Both the position numbers and the translations under genes were made by a program. The notes under the pieces were generated by a model. It saw only the letters and a program-made list of their open reading frames with translations. It searched no databases and was not told the origin of the DNA. A stretch of 64,000 bases of DNA from Pseudomonas resinovorans NBRC 106553 (lineage in GTDB: Bacteria > Pseudomonadota > Gammaproteobacteria > Pseudomonadales > Pseudomonadaceae), in contig NC_021506.1 in NCBI RefSeq assembly GCF_000412695.1, forward strand, positions 1-64,000, in the 5' to 3' direction. Below, one piece after another: positions 25,288 to 33,379 of the stretch. Numbering within the stretch: position 1 is the stretch's first letter; the number at the start of each line of letters is the position of its first letter.

Positions 25288-26479
25288 GGAAACTCTGAAG
25301 AAGACTTCCAGATTTTGGCAAAATACCCGGATTCCACCCGCTGAGTTTCCCCATGAAGCAGATGACCTTCGCTGACGCCGAGTACGCCGGTAAGCGCAAA
25401 CAAACCCGCAAAGAGTTGTTCCTGATCGAGATGGATCGGGTGGTGCCGTGGAAGGGTTTGATTGCCTTGATCGAACCGCATTATCCCAAGGGTGAAGGCG
25501 GTCGTCCGGCCTATCCGCTGATGGCGATGCTGCGCGTGCACCTGATGCAAAACTGGTTCGGTTACAGCGATCCAGCGATGGAAGAGGCGCTGTACGAGAC
25601 CACCATCCTGCGCCAGTTCGCGGGGCTGAGCTTGGAGCGTATCCCCGATGAAACCACCATCCTCAACTTCCGTCGTTTGCTGGAGAAGCACGAACTAGCC
25701 GCCGGCATCTTGGCTGTCATCAATGGCTATCTGGGCGACCGAGGGCTGTCGCTGCGCCAAGGCACGATCGTCGATGCCACGCTGATCAATGCGCCGAGTT
25801 CGACCAAGAACAAGGACGGTAAGCGCGACCCGGAAATGCATCAGACCAAGAAGGGTAACCAGTACTACTTCGGCATGAAGGCGCACATCGGTGTCGATGA
25901 TGAGTCGGGCTTGGTGCACAGCGTGGTGGGCACGGCGGCCAACGTGGCCGATGTCACCCAGGTCGATAAGCTGCTGCACGGCGATGAGAACATGGTCGGT
26001 GCCGACGCGGGTTACACCGGCGTCGAGAAACGCCCTGAACATGAAGGCCGGGAGGTCATCTGGCAGATCGCCGCCCGCCGTAGTACTTACAAGAAGCTTG
26101 ATAAGCGCAGTGCTTTGTACAAAGCCGCGCGCAAGATTGAGAAGGCCAAGGCTCAGGTACGAGCCAAGGTCGAGCATCCGTTCCGGGTGATCAAGCGCCA
26201 GTTCGGTTATGTGAAGGTGCGCTTCCGTGGTCTGGCGAAGAACACGGCGCAACTGGTGACGCTGTTCGCGCTGTCGAACCTGTGGATGGCGCGCCGACAT
26301 TTACTGGCGAATGCAGGAGAGGTGCGCCTGTAATGTGGGAAATGGCTGCCGCGAGGTGCTCGCGGCGGCTAAAAACACAGAAATAAGCGGGTGATCTGAG
26401 CGTTTTTGATCGATTTGCCGCTTTTAAAATCGGCAGGGGCTGAAGTCAGCCAGAAATACACAACTACTTCAGACCATCC
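25288..26479 (+). mobile_element. IS5-family insertion sequence, copy 3 (ISPre1-like), 1192 bp
   Basis: Ends are GGAAACTCTGAAG at 25288 and the CTTCAGACCATCC end at 26479. The left flank is TTAA but the right flank is CTAG, so there is no target duplication. The right flank continues with a copy of the ant promoter, identical in order to the left flank of copy 2. This copy therefore arrived joined to the ant segment, by recombination or a one-ended event, not by simple transposition here. Its sequence appears identical to copy 4. Confidence 0.95.
25353..26333 (+). CDS. IS5-family transposase (copy 3)
   Basis: An intact 326-residue DDE transposase, same protein as copies 2 and 4 (GTIVDATLIN, MVGADAGYTGVE, VEHPFRVIKRQFGY). 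It reads toward the duplicated ant promoter and the car genes. Confidence 0.95.
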   Translation: MKQMTFADAEYAGKRKQTRKELFLIEMDRVVPWKGLIALIEPHYPKGEGGRPAYPLMAMLRVHLMQNWFGYSDPAMEEALYETTILRQFAGLSLERIPDETTILNFRRLLEKHELAAGILAVINGYLGDRGLSLRQGTIVDATLINAPSSTKNKDGKRDPEMHQTKKGNQYYFGMKAHIGVDDESGLVHSVVGTAANVADVTQVDKLLHGDENMVGADAGYTGVEKRPEHEGREVIWQIAARRSTYKKLDKRSALYKAARKIEKAKAQVRAKVEHPFRVIKRQFGYVKVRFRGLAKNTAQLVTLFALSNLWMARRHLLANAGEVRL

Positions 26480-26674
26480 CTAGCCTGTTAATTCGAGACT
26501 CGTATCCAGTTACTTGGCGTTATCGCCCACGGCCAGGGCCGCGCCGGGCGGCCAATTTTATGGCCTGTGTTCACCGATAAAGCGGATAGACCCAACCCCC
26601 CGCAACTTATTTAATGCAGGCACAGCGTATTTATTGAATGCACGAATTAGCCCGATGCAACGAGGTATCGATTA
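26480..26674 (+). promoter_or_regulatory. Second copy of the ant promoter (Pant) ahead of the car operon
   Basis: The segment is the complement of 7485-7679 and ends at the ATG of the antA remnant. It carries the paired AATGCA motifs and the CGAGGT ribosome site of the original. In pCAR1 the car operon is driven from such an IS-borne Pant under AntR control (established); the layout here is the same, so anthranilate made from carbazole should induce car expression in a positive loop. Confidence 0.75.
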
Positions 26675-27390
26675 ATGAGCAGTGCAAGAAGCGTCGAACA
26701 ATGGAAAAACTTTATTGGATGCGCGCCGGGCGCCAGCCGATGATTATTACCCGCGACGGCGAGGGCCAGCTCAATGCCCTTATCAACGCCTGCCAGCACC
26801 GCGGCACCACCCTGACCCGCGTCGGCAAGGGCAACCAGTCCACCTTCACCTGCCCGTTCCACGCCTGGTGCTACAAAAGCGACGGCCGCCTGGTCAAGGT
26901 CAAAGCCCCCGGCGAGTACCCCGAAGGGTTCGACAAGGCCACCCGTGGCCTGAAAAAAGCGCGCATCGAGAGCTACAAGGGCTTTGTGTTCATCAGCCTC
27001 GACGTCGACGGCCAGGACAGCCTCCAGGAATTTTTGGGCGACGCCAAAGTGTTCTTCGACATGATGGTCGCCCAATCACCCACCGGTGAGCTGGAGGTGC
27101 TGCCGGGCAAATCGGCCTACACCTACGACGGCAACTGGAAGCTGCAAAACGAAAACGGCCTGGACGGTTATCACGTCAGCACCGTGCACTACAACTACGT
27201 GGCCACCGTGCAGCACCGCCAGCAGGTCAACAGCGAAAAAGGCCTGACCAGCGCCGACACCCTGGACTACAGCAAGCTCGGCGCCGGCGACAAGGAAACC
27301 GACGACGGCTGGTTCGCTTTCCACAACGGCCACAGCGTGCTGTTCAGCGACATGCCCAACCCCAGCGTGCGCCCCGGCTACGCCACCATC
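26675..27390 (+). pseudogene. antA: Broken 5' copy of antA
   Basis: The first 14 codons match antA from its ATG. A deletion of 163 bases (antA nucleotides 44-206) then shifts the frame, and the original start now runs into a stop after eight more codons. The rest, antA residues about 70-293 including both Rieske motifs (NACQHRG, TCPFHAW) and the NENGLDGYHVSTVH iron site, is open in another frame and can be entered from an internal ATG at 26701. The fragment ends at 27390 where unrelated sequence begins. It cannot make a functional dioxygenase subunit, as the C-terminal third is missing. Confidence 0.92.
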
Positions 27391-27414
27391 GGCCGCGCGG
27401 AGGAGACAATCGAA

Positions 27415-28404
27415 ATGACTAAAATCACAAGTACTTTTGCATCTATGCAGACGTCAGGCGTTAAGGCAGTACACGTTGCTTTGCTAGGAACCCTTGTAGC
27501 GTGCTTTACAACCAACGTTGCTGCCAGTGACTTGCCCACTGTAAACCTGGGTTCGACGAGTTTTCTCGACGGTGCGCCACCATCGGGTCCGGGTCTGTAT
27601 TTCACTCAATATCTACAGCGCTACAGCAGCCATCGGCTCCTAGATCAAGCTGGCAATAGAGTGCCGCTTCCAAGAACGGATCTACGATTAGACGTATCAA
27701 TAACGCAGTTTGTATACTTGACAAATCAAGACATTCTGGGCGGGAAGCTAGCTTTCGATTTTCTTCTCCCTTGGGTGGTCGACAAGCGCATTGACGACGG
27801 ACTGAACAATGCAGTGCTTAACGCTGACCGTGGTGTTGGCGACCTTACATTCGGCCCGGCTATTCAGTGGGCGCCGGTGATGGGTCCTAGGGGGCCTCGG
27901 TATGCCCATCGTGTCGAATTCCAGTTCCTTCTGCCAACGGGTAGCTATGACAGACTCAAGGCGATCAATCCCGGCTCCAACTTCTGGTCTTTCAATCCTT
28001 ACTGGGCAGGTACTGTGTGGATGAATCCCAACTGGACCACATCCTGGCGCCTTCACTATCTCTGGAATGGAAAAAACACCGATCCTGGCCCATCATATGG
28101 TCCTGGCGCTACCTCGGTGCAGGCAGGACAGGCAGTGCACGCAAACTTCACGACAGAATATGCGCTCACGCCTCAGTTCCGTCTGGGAATTAACGGTTAT
28201 TGGTTGAATCAAATTACCGACACCAAGATTAATGGTCGAGATGTTTCCGGTCGTCGTGAGAAGGTCTGGGCAATCGGCCCAGGAGCAGTTTTCAGCCTTT
28301 CTCCTCACGACCATTTGTTCCTGAATGCATATTTCGAACAAGACGCTGAGAATAGGCCGGAAGGAAAAAGAATGCAGTTACGCTGGGTTCATCACTTTAA
28401 GTAA
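27415..28404 (+). CDS. Outer-membrane transporter of the phenol MetA-pathway (SphA-like) family
   Basis: A 329-residue protein with a signal peptide (VHVALLGTLVACFTTNVAAS, cleaved near residue 38) and strand patterns of the MetA_deg/SphA family (LPTVNLGSTSFLDGAPPSGP; LDVSITQFVYLTN; YWAGTVWMNPNWTTSWRLHY), ending in a beta-barrel tail with terminal Phe-Lys (MQLRWVHHFK). GGAGGAG precedes the ATG at 27415. The family is linked to uptake of hydrophobic aromatics. It is the first intact gene under the transplanted Pant and lies directly before carAa, so carbazole entry is a plausible role. The open frame upstream fuses it in frame to the antA remnant. Confidence 0.82.
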   Translation: MTKITSTFASMQTSGVKAVHVALLGTLVACFTTNVAASDLPTVNLGSTSFLDGAPPSGPGLYFTQYLQRYSSHRLLDQAGNRVPLPRTDLRLDVSITQFVYLTNQDILGGKLAFDFLLPWVVDKRIDDGLNNAVLNADRGVGDLTFGPAIQWAPVMGPRGPRYAHRVEFQFLLPTGSYDRLKAINPGSNFWSFNPYWAGTVWMNPNWTTSWRLHYLWNGKNTDPGPSYGPGATSVQAGQAVHANFTTEYALTPQFRLGINGYWLNQITDTKINGRDVSGRREKVWAIGPGAVFSLSPHDHLFLNAYFEQDAENRPEGKRMQLRWVHHFK

Positions 28405-28486
28405 ATGGTGAACCTAGACGCCTATGGGCCAAGATCCCAAGGCACGAGTTTATGCAGGCAGCGATTCAATGAAAAAGGAGATGGAC

Positions 28487-29641
28487 GTGGCGAACGTTGA
28501 TGAGGCAATTTTAAAAAGAGTAAAAGGCTGGGCGCCCTACGTGGATGCGAAGCTAGGCTTTCGCAATCATTGGTACCCGGTGATGTTTTCGAAAGAGATC
28601 GACGAGGGCGAGCCGAAGACACTAAAACTGCTCGGTGAGAACTTGCTCGTCAATCGTATCGATGGGAAGCTGTATTGCCTCAAGGACCGCTGCCTGCATC
28701 GCGGCGTCCAGTTGTCGGTCAAAGTCGAGTGCAAAACGAAGTCGACGATCACATGCTGGTACCACGCGTGGACCTATCGCTGGGAAGACGGCGTTCTGTG
28801 CGACATCTTGACGAATCCGACAAGCGCACAGATCGGTCGACAAAAGCTGAAAACTTACCCAGTGCAGGAAGCCAAGGGCTGCGTCTTCATTTATCTTGGC
28901 GATGGCGACCCTCCTCCCTTGGCCCGCGATACGCCACCCAATTTCCTTGACGATGACATGGAAATCCTCGGGAAGAACCAAATCATCAAGTCTAACTGGC
29001 GCCTCGCTGTGGAAAACGGTTTCGATCCGAGCCACATTTATATTCACAAAGACTCAATTCTGGTCAAGGACAACGATCTTGCCTTGCCACTAGGTTTCGC
29101 GCCAGGAGGGGATCGAAAGCAACAAACTCGTGTGGTTGACGATGACGTCGTCGGACGCAAGGGTGTTTACGATCTTATTGGCGAACATGGGGTCCCAGTG
29201 TTTGAGGGAACTATCGGGGGCGAAGTGGTCCGCGAAGGTGCCTACGGCGAAAAAATTGTAGCGAACGATATCTCCATTTGGCTCCCGGGTGTTCTCAAGG
29301 TCAATCCGTTCCCCAATCCGGACATGATGCAGTTCGAGTGGTACGTGCCGATTGACGAAAACACACACTATTACTTCCAAACTCTTGGCAAACCATGTGC
29401 CAATGACGAGGAACGGAAGAATTACGAACAAGAGTTCGAAAGCAAGTGGAAACCGATGGCGCTCGAAGGATTCAACAACGATGACATCTGGGCTCGCGAA
29501 GCTATGGTGGATTTCTACGCCGATGATAAAGGCTGGGTCAACGAGATTTTGTTCGAGGTGGACGAGGCTATCGTGGCATGGCGCAAGCTGGCGAGCGAAC
29601 ACAATCAGGGTATTCAGACCCAAGCGCACGTTTCGGGCTGA
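28487..29641 (+). CDS. carAa: Carbazole 1,9a-dioxygenase terminal oxygenase
   Basis: A 384-residue Rieske oxygenase, from GTG at 28487 (AAGGAG six bases before), which reproduces the known CarAa length. Rieske ligands Cys69, His71, Cys90 and His93 (DRCLHRG, CWYHAW); the mononuclear site is FDPSHIYIHKDS with His183 and His187, with a distal Asp later. It performs angular dioxygenation of carbazole at C1 and C9a to an unstable hemiaminal that opens to 2'-aminobiphenyl-2,3-diol. CarAa is homotrimeric without a beta subunit, consistent with none here. In-frame ATGs at 28424 and 28469 would add residues unlike CarAa. Only one carAa copy is present; CA10 has two. Confidence 0.97.
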   Translation: MANVDEAILKRVKGWAPYVDAKLGFRNHWYPVMFSKEIDEGEPKTLKLLGENLLVNRIDGKLYCLKDRCLHRGVQLSVKVECKTKSTITCWYHAWTYRWEDGVLCDILTNPTSAQIGRQKLKTYPVQEAKGCVFIYLGDGDPPPLARDTPPNFLDDDMEILGKNQIIKSNWRLAVENGFDPSHIYIHKDSILVKDNDLALPLGFAPGGDRKQQTRVVDDDVVGRKGVYDLIGEHGVPVFEGTIGGEVVREGAYGEKIVANDISIWLPGVLKVNPFPNPDMMQFEWYVPIDENTHYYFQTLGKPCANDEERKNYEQEFESKWKPMALEGFNNDDIWAREAMVDFYADDKGWVNEILFEVDEAIVAWRKLASEHNQGIQTQAHVSG

Positions 29642-29698
29642 AAGAATTTGTCGGTAGTCGTGCCACTCACCAATGGCACGAACAACGAGGAGAACGCA

Positions 29699-29971
29699 AT
29701 GGCTCGATATGAAGTCGATCGCCTAATTCAGGACATGTCGAAAAAAGAAGGGCTCATTGGGCGCGTGATCGACACACCATCGGATGTCTTTGAGGAGTAC
29801 GGTTTAACGCCTCCTGAACGCACTGCGCTGCTCGAGGGTACTCCGCAAGCACTAGCTTCGATTGGTGTGCATCCGATTCTGCAGATGCACTACTTGATGT
29901 ACAAAAATCCTGAAATGGCTACTCACGTTTCTATTAAGGATTATTCCGATATGTTGAAAGGAGGCGCTTGA
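29699..29971 (+). CDS. carBa: 2'-Aminobiphenyl-2,3-diol 1,2-dioxygenase small subunit
   Basis: A 90-residue structural subunit of the class III extradiol dioxygenase, LigA-like fold (YEVDRLIQDMSKKEGLIGRV; LLEGTPQALASIGVHPILQM). The ATG at 29699 follows GAGGAGAACGC. The start overlaps nothing, but its stop overlaps the ATG of the catalytic subunit gene (TGATG). It forms an alpha2beta2 enzyme with CarBb. Confidence 0.95.
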   Translation: MARYEVDRLIQDMSKKEGLIGRVIDTPSDVFEEYGLTPPERTALLEGTPQALASIGVHPILQMHYLMYKNPEMATHVSIKDYSDMLKGGA

Positions 29972-30780
29972 TGGGGAAGATTGTTGCGGCCGGTGGTACC
30001 TCGCATATTCTCATGTCTCCAAAAGGATGTGAGGAGAGCGCTGCTCGCGTGGTGAACGGCATTGCTGAACTCGGACGGCGCTTGAAGGAAGCACGTCCTG
30101 ATGTGCTCGTCATTATCACAAGCGATCACATGTTCAATATCAACTTGTCCATGCAACCGCGTTTCGTGGTGGGCATTGCTGACAGTTATACGCCGATGGG
30201 TGACATGGACATTCCGCGTGATCTGGTGCCGGGAAGCCGCGAAGTTGGGCGCGCGATTGCGCTACAGGCTGATGAGGACGGCTTTGACTTATGTCAAGCC
30301 GAGGAGTACAGCCTTGATCACGGCATCATGATACCAATCCTGTTCATGGGCATGAAAGAAATTCCTGTAGTGCCTGTGATTGTGAACATCAATACTGATC
30401 CCATCCCCTCAGCACGCCGATGCGTGGCCCTTGCTGAAAGCATCCGTCAAGCGATCGAGAAACGTACGCCAGATGGATGCCGCGTTGCGGTAGTTGGCGC
30501 AGGCGGTCTATCGCACTGGCTGTGCGTTCCTCGACATGGAGAGGTAAGCGAGAAATTCGACCATATGGTGATGGACGAGCTTGTCCGCGGCAACGCCGAA
30601 AAGCTTGTCGCCATGGGGAACGAAGCCATCATCGACCAGGGCGGCAATGCGGGCGTAGAAATACTGACGTGGATCATGGCTGCGGTAGCGTCAGAGGCAT
30701 CGTCAGGCGAAAAAGTATTTTATGAAGCAATGACACAGTGGTTTACCGGAATCGGAGGAATGGAATTTCATGTTAAATAA
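29971..30780 (+). CDS. carBb: 2'-Aminobiphenyl-2,3-diol 1,2-dioxygenase catalytic subunit
   Basis: A 269-residue class III extradiol (LigB-type) dioxygenase that cleaves the meta bond of 2'-aminobiphenyl-2,3-diol. Conserved His residues lie in GGTSHILMSP (His12), the ITSDHMFNIN segment and DHGIMIPI; the segment GAGGLSHWLCVPRHGE carries the acid-base His. AAAGGAGG precedes the ATG, which overlaps the carBa stop. A TTG one codon earlier is also open but less likely. The gene overlaps carC by 11 bases. Confidence 0.96.
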   Translation: MGKIVAAGGTSHILMSPKGCEESAARVVNGIAELGRRLKEARPDVLVIITSDHMFNINLSMQPRFVVGIADSYTPMGDMDIPRDLVPGSREVGRAIALQADEDGFDLCQAEEYSLDHGIMIPILFMGMKEIPVVPVIVNINTDPIPSARRCVALAESIRQAIEKRTPDGCRVAVVGAGGLSHWLCVPRHGEVSEKFDHMVMDELVRGNAEKLVAMGNEAIIDQGGNAGVEILTWIMAAVASEASSGEKVFYEAMTQWFTGIGGMEFHVK

Positions 30781-31642
30781 AGCTGAACAAATCTCGGAAA
30801 AGTCCGAAAGTGCGTATGTCGAACGCTTTGTTAATGCGGGCGGTGTTGAAACCCGCTATCTCGAAGCCGGCAAAGGGCAGCCCGTCATCTTGATCCATGG
30901 AGGGGGTGCGGGAGCGGAGAGCGAAGGTAATTGGAGAAACGTCATCCCCATTCTTGCTCGTCACTATCGTGTGATTGCTATGGACATGCTTGGCTTTGGT
31001 AAGACCGCAAAGCCTGACATCGAATATACGCAGGACCGCCGCATTCGTCACTTGCACGATTTTATTAAAGCGATGAACTTCGACGGCAAGGTCTCGATTG
31101 TGGGAAATTCGATGGGTGGCGCAACCGGCCTCGGTGTGTCTGTTCTTCACTCTGAACTCGTCAATGCACTGGTGCTCATGGGAAGCGCAGGCCTCGTAGT
31201 AGAAATCCACGAAGATCTGCGCCCCATCATCAACTACGATTTCACACGTGAGGGTATGGTCCATTTGGTCAAGGCACTTACCAACGATGGATTCAAGATC
31301 GACGATGCGATGATCAACTCGCGCTATACCTACGCGACCGATGAAGCTACGCGCAAAGCCTACGTAGCGACAATGCAGTGGATTCGCGAACAGGGCGGAC
31401 TTTTCTACGATCCCGAGTTCATTCGGAAAGTTCCGGTGCCGACCCTTGTGGTGCACGGGAAAGATGACAAGGTAGTTCCAGTTGAAACTGCATACAAGTT
31501 TCTTGATCTCATCGATGACAGCTGGGGCTACATCATCCCTCACTGCGGCCACTGGGCGATGATCGAACATCCAGAGGACTTTGCGAACGCAACTCTGTCG
31601 TTCCTTTCTCGTCGTGCAGACATTACCCGTGCTGCCGCATAA
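30770..31642 (+). CDS. carC: Meta-cleavage compound hydrolase (2-hydroxy-6-oxo-6-(2'-aminophenyl)hexa-2,4-dienoate hydrolase)
   Basis: A 290-residue alpha/beta hydrolase. Oxyanion segment IHGGGAGAESEGNW, nucleophile Ser114 in VGNSMGGATG, the acid in VHGKDDKVV and the His in HCGHWAMIEHPEDF. It hydrolyses the ring-cleavage product to anthranilate and 2-hydroxypenta-2,4-dienoate. GGAGGAATGG lies before the ATG, inside carBb. Confidence 0.95.
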   Translation: MLNKAEQISEKSESAYVERFVNAGGVETRYLEAGKGQPVILIHGGGAGAESEGNWRNVIPILARHYRVIAMDMLGFGKTAKPDIEYTQDRRIRHLHDFIKAMNFDGKVSIVGNSMGGATGLGVSVLHSELVNALVLMGSAGLVVEIHEDLRPIINYDFTREGMVHLVKALTNDGFKIDDAMINSRYTYATDEATRKAYVATMQWIREQGGLFYDPEFIRKVPVPTLVVHGKDDKVVPVETAYKFLDLIDDSWGYIIPHCGHWAMIEHPEDFANATLSFLSRRADITRAAA

Positions 31643-31662
31643 GGAACTAGAAGGAAATTTGC

Positions 31663-31986
31663 ATGAACCAAATTTGGTTGAAAGTATGTGCTGCATCTGA
31701 CATGCAACCTGGCACGATACGTCGCGTCAACCGCGTAGGTGCTGCACCTCTCGCAGTCTATCGTGTTGGCGATCAGTTCTACGCCACTGAAGATACGTGC
31801 ACGCATGGTATTGCTTCGCTTTCGGAAGGGACACTCGATGGTGACGTGATTGAATGTCCCTTTCACGGCGGCGCCTTCAATGTTTGTACCGGCATGCCGG
31901 CATCAAGTCCATGTACAGTGCCGCTAGGAGTGTTCGAGGTAGAAGTCAAAGAGGGCGAAGTTTATGTCGCCGGAGAAAAGAAGTAG
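31663..31986 (+). CDS. carAc: Carbazole 1,9a-dioxygenase Rieske ferredoxin
   Basis: A 107-residue Rieske ferredoxin with Cys46/His48 (DTCTHGI) and Cys65/His68 (ECPFHGG). It carries electrons from CarAd to CarAa. AAGGAAATTTGC precedes the ATG. Length and motifs agree with CarAc of CA10. Confidence 0.96.
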   Translation: MNQIWLKVCAASDMQPGTIRRVNRVGAAPLAVYRVGDQFYATEDTCTHGIASLSEGTLDGDVIECPFHGGAFNVCTGMPASSPCTVPLGVFEVEVKEGEVYVAGEKK

Positions 31987-32019
31987 ATTCATCCACAGAG
32001 GACTAGGAGGAGACACGCT

Positions 32020-32337
32020 ATGGCAGACCTGTCGGTAATTACCGAACGAGTAACAAAAGCAGTTGGAGAGAACTCTGGGCTGGATGCCGTGGTCAAGTTC
32101 GATTTTGAGCCGGAGGGAGTCATTCATATTGACGGAATGAGTATTCCCAACCGGGTGAGTAACGAGGATTTGCCCTCGGACATCACTATTAAGATCAAGC
32201 TCGAGAACTTCGAAAAGATCCTAAACCAGGATCTTGGTCCAAAAATGGCGTTGGCAACGGGAAGGATGAGGCTGCGTGGCGATATCCGCATCGCAACGCG
32301 CCTGGATAAGGTCTTTGGACTTGCTCCGAGCATGTAA
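32020..32337 (+). CDS. Small SCP2-like protein of the car operon (equivalent of CA10 ORF7)
   Basis: A 105-residue soluble protein placed between carAc and carAd, where CA10 has ORF7. Its pattern GVIHIDGMSIPNRVSNED, then ITIKIKLENFEKILNQDL and MALATGRMRLRGDIRIATRL, is that of sterol carrier protein-2 domains, which bind hydrophobic ligands in a tunnel. GGAGGAG precedes the ATG. A role in binding or delivering carbazole or a cleavage intermediate inside the cell is possible; this is inference from fold pattern and operon position. Confidence 0.75.
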   Translation: MADLSVITERVTKAVGENSGLDAVVKFDFEPEGVIHIDGMSIPNRVSNEDLPSDITIKIKLENFEKILNQDLGPKMALATGRMRLRGDIRIATRLDKVFGLAPSM

Positions 32338-32366
32338 CAAGCGGGTTTTGCCAGAAAGGGGACGGC

Positions 32367-33356
32367 ATGTACCAACTCAAAATTGAAGGGCAAGCGCCAG
32401 GGACCTGCGGCTCAGGGAAGAGCCTGTTGGTCTCAGCACTTGCTAATGGTATCGGATTTCCGTACGAGTGTGCATCGGGAGGTTGCGGAGTATGCAAATT
32501 CGAGTTACTCGAAGGGAATGTCCAATCAATGTGGCCGGATGCTCCAGGACTTTCTTCGCGAGATCGTGAGAAGGGCAACCGCCATCTTGCATGCCAGTGC
32601 GTTGCGCTCTCAGACCTGCGGATCAAAGTCGCAGTGCAGGACAAGTACGTCCCAACGATTCCAATCTCAAGAATGGAAGCGGAAGTTGTTGAGGTCCGGG
32701 CGCTAACTCATGACCTGCTGTCCGTGCGATTACGCACTGATGGGCCAGCAAATTTCCTCCCCGGCCAGTTCTGCCTAGTAGAGGCAGAGCAGTTGCCAGG
32801 CGTGGTTCGCGCATATTCAATGGCGAATTTAAAGAACCCCGAAGGCATATGGGAGTTCTATATTAAGAGGGTACCCACAGGACGATTTAGTCCTTGGCTT
32901 TTCGAAAATAGAAAAGAAGGCGCTCGTCTATTTTTGACGGGACCAATGGGCACATCTTTCTTCCGTCCAGGGACCGGCCGAAAGAGTCTTTGCATTGGCG
33001 GCGGTGCCGGGCTCTCGTATGCGGCCGCTATTGCACGCGCCTCGATGCGCGAAACAGACAAGCCGGTAAAGTTGTTCTACGGCTCAAGAACTCCGCGCGA
33101 CGCTGTTCGGTGGATCGATATCGACATCGATGAGGACAAGCTTGAGGTCGTCCAGGCAGTTACGGAAGACACGGATAGCCTTTGGCAAGGGCCCACTGGT
33201 TTTATTCATCAGGTTGTCGACGCAGCGCTGCTTGAAACCCTACCGGAATACGAAATTTATCTTGCCGGTCCACCGCCTATGGTCGACGCTACTGTCCGTA
33301 TGCTGCTCGGCAAGGGTGTTCCACGCGATCAAATTCATTTTGACGCATTTTTCTAA
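32367..33356 (+). CDS. carAd: Carbazole 1,9a-dioxygenase ferredoxin reductase
   Basis: A 329-residue NADH reductase with an N-terminal plant-type [2Fe-2S] domain (Cys35, Cys40, Cys43 in YECASGGCGVC, and a fourth Cys near 76), an FAD domain (VVRAYSMANLKNPEG) and an NAD domain (CIGGGAGLSYAAAIARASMR; AGPPPMVDATVRM). It reduces CarAc. AAAGGGGACGGC precedes the ATG. Confidence 0.96.
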   Translation: MYQLKIEGQAPGTCGSGKSLLVSALANGIGFPYECASGGCGVCKFELLEGNVQSMWPDAPGLSSRDREKGNRHLACQCVALSDLRIKVAVQDKYVPTIPISRMEAEVVEVRALTHDLLSVRLRTDGPANFLPGQFCLVEAEQLPGVVRAYSMANLKNPEGIWEFYIKRVPTGRFSPWLFENRKEGARLFLTGPMGTSFFRPGTGRKSLCIGGGAGLSYAAAIARASMRETDKPVKLFYGSRTPRDAVRWIDIDIDEDKLEVVQAVTEDTDSLWQGPTGFIHQVVDAALLETLPEYEIYLAGPPPMVDATVRMLLGKGVPRDQIHFDAFF

Positions 33357-33379
33357 CACCTATGGAGAGTTGCAAGAAT

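Larger units (their letters stand above)
25288..27390. repeat. Inverted duplicate of IS copy 2 + ant promoter + 5' antA
   Basis: Positions 25288-27390 repeat the complement of 6606-8871. The match covers the whole IS, the 195-bp ant promoter region and the 5' part of antA to codon about 293, with one 163-bp deletion inside antA (between 26717 and 26718). The junction at 27390/27391 is where similarity to antA stops. The two arms, about 2.1-2.3 kb each, face each other around 16.4 kb of DNA. Confidence 0.93.

Noticed and set aside
26638..28404. A single 588-codon gene fusing a Rieske domain to an outer-membrane protein
   Set aside because: The 5' part is a deleted copy of antA and the transporter part has its own ribosome site and signal peptide from 27415. 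Annotated as a pseudogene plus a separate gene; the possible chimera is noted as a finding.
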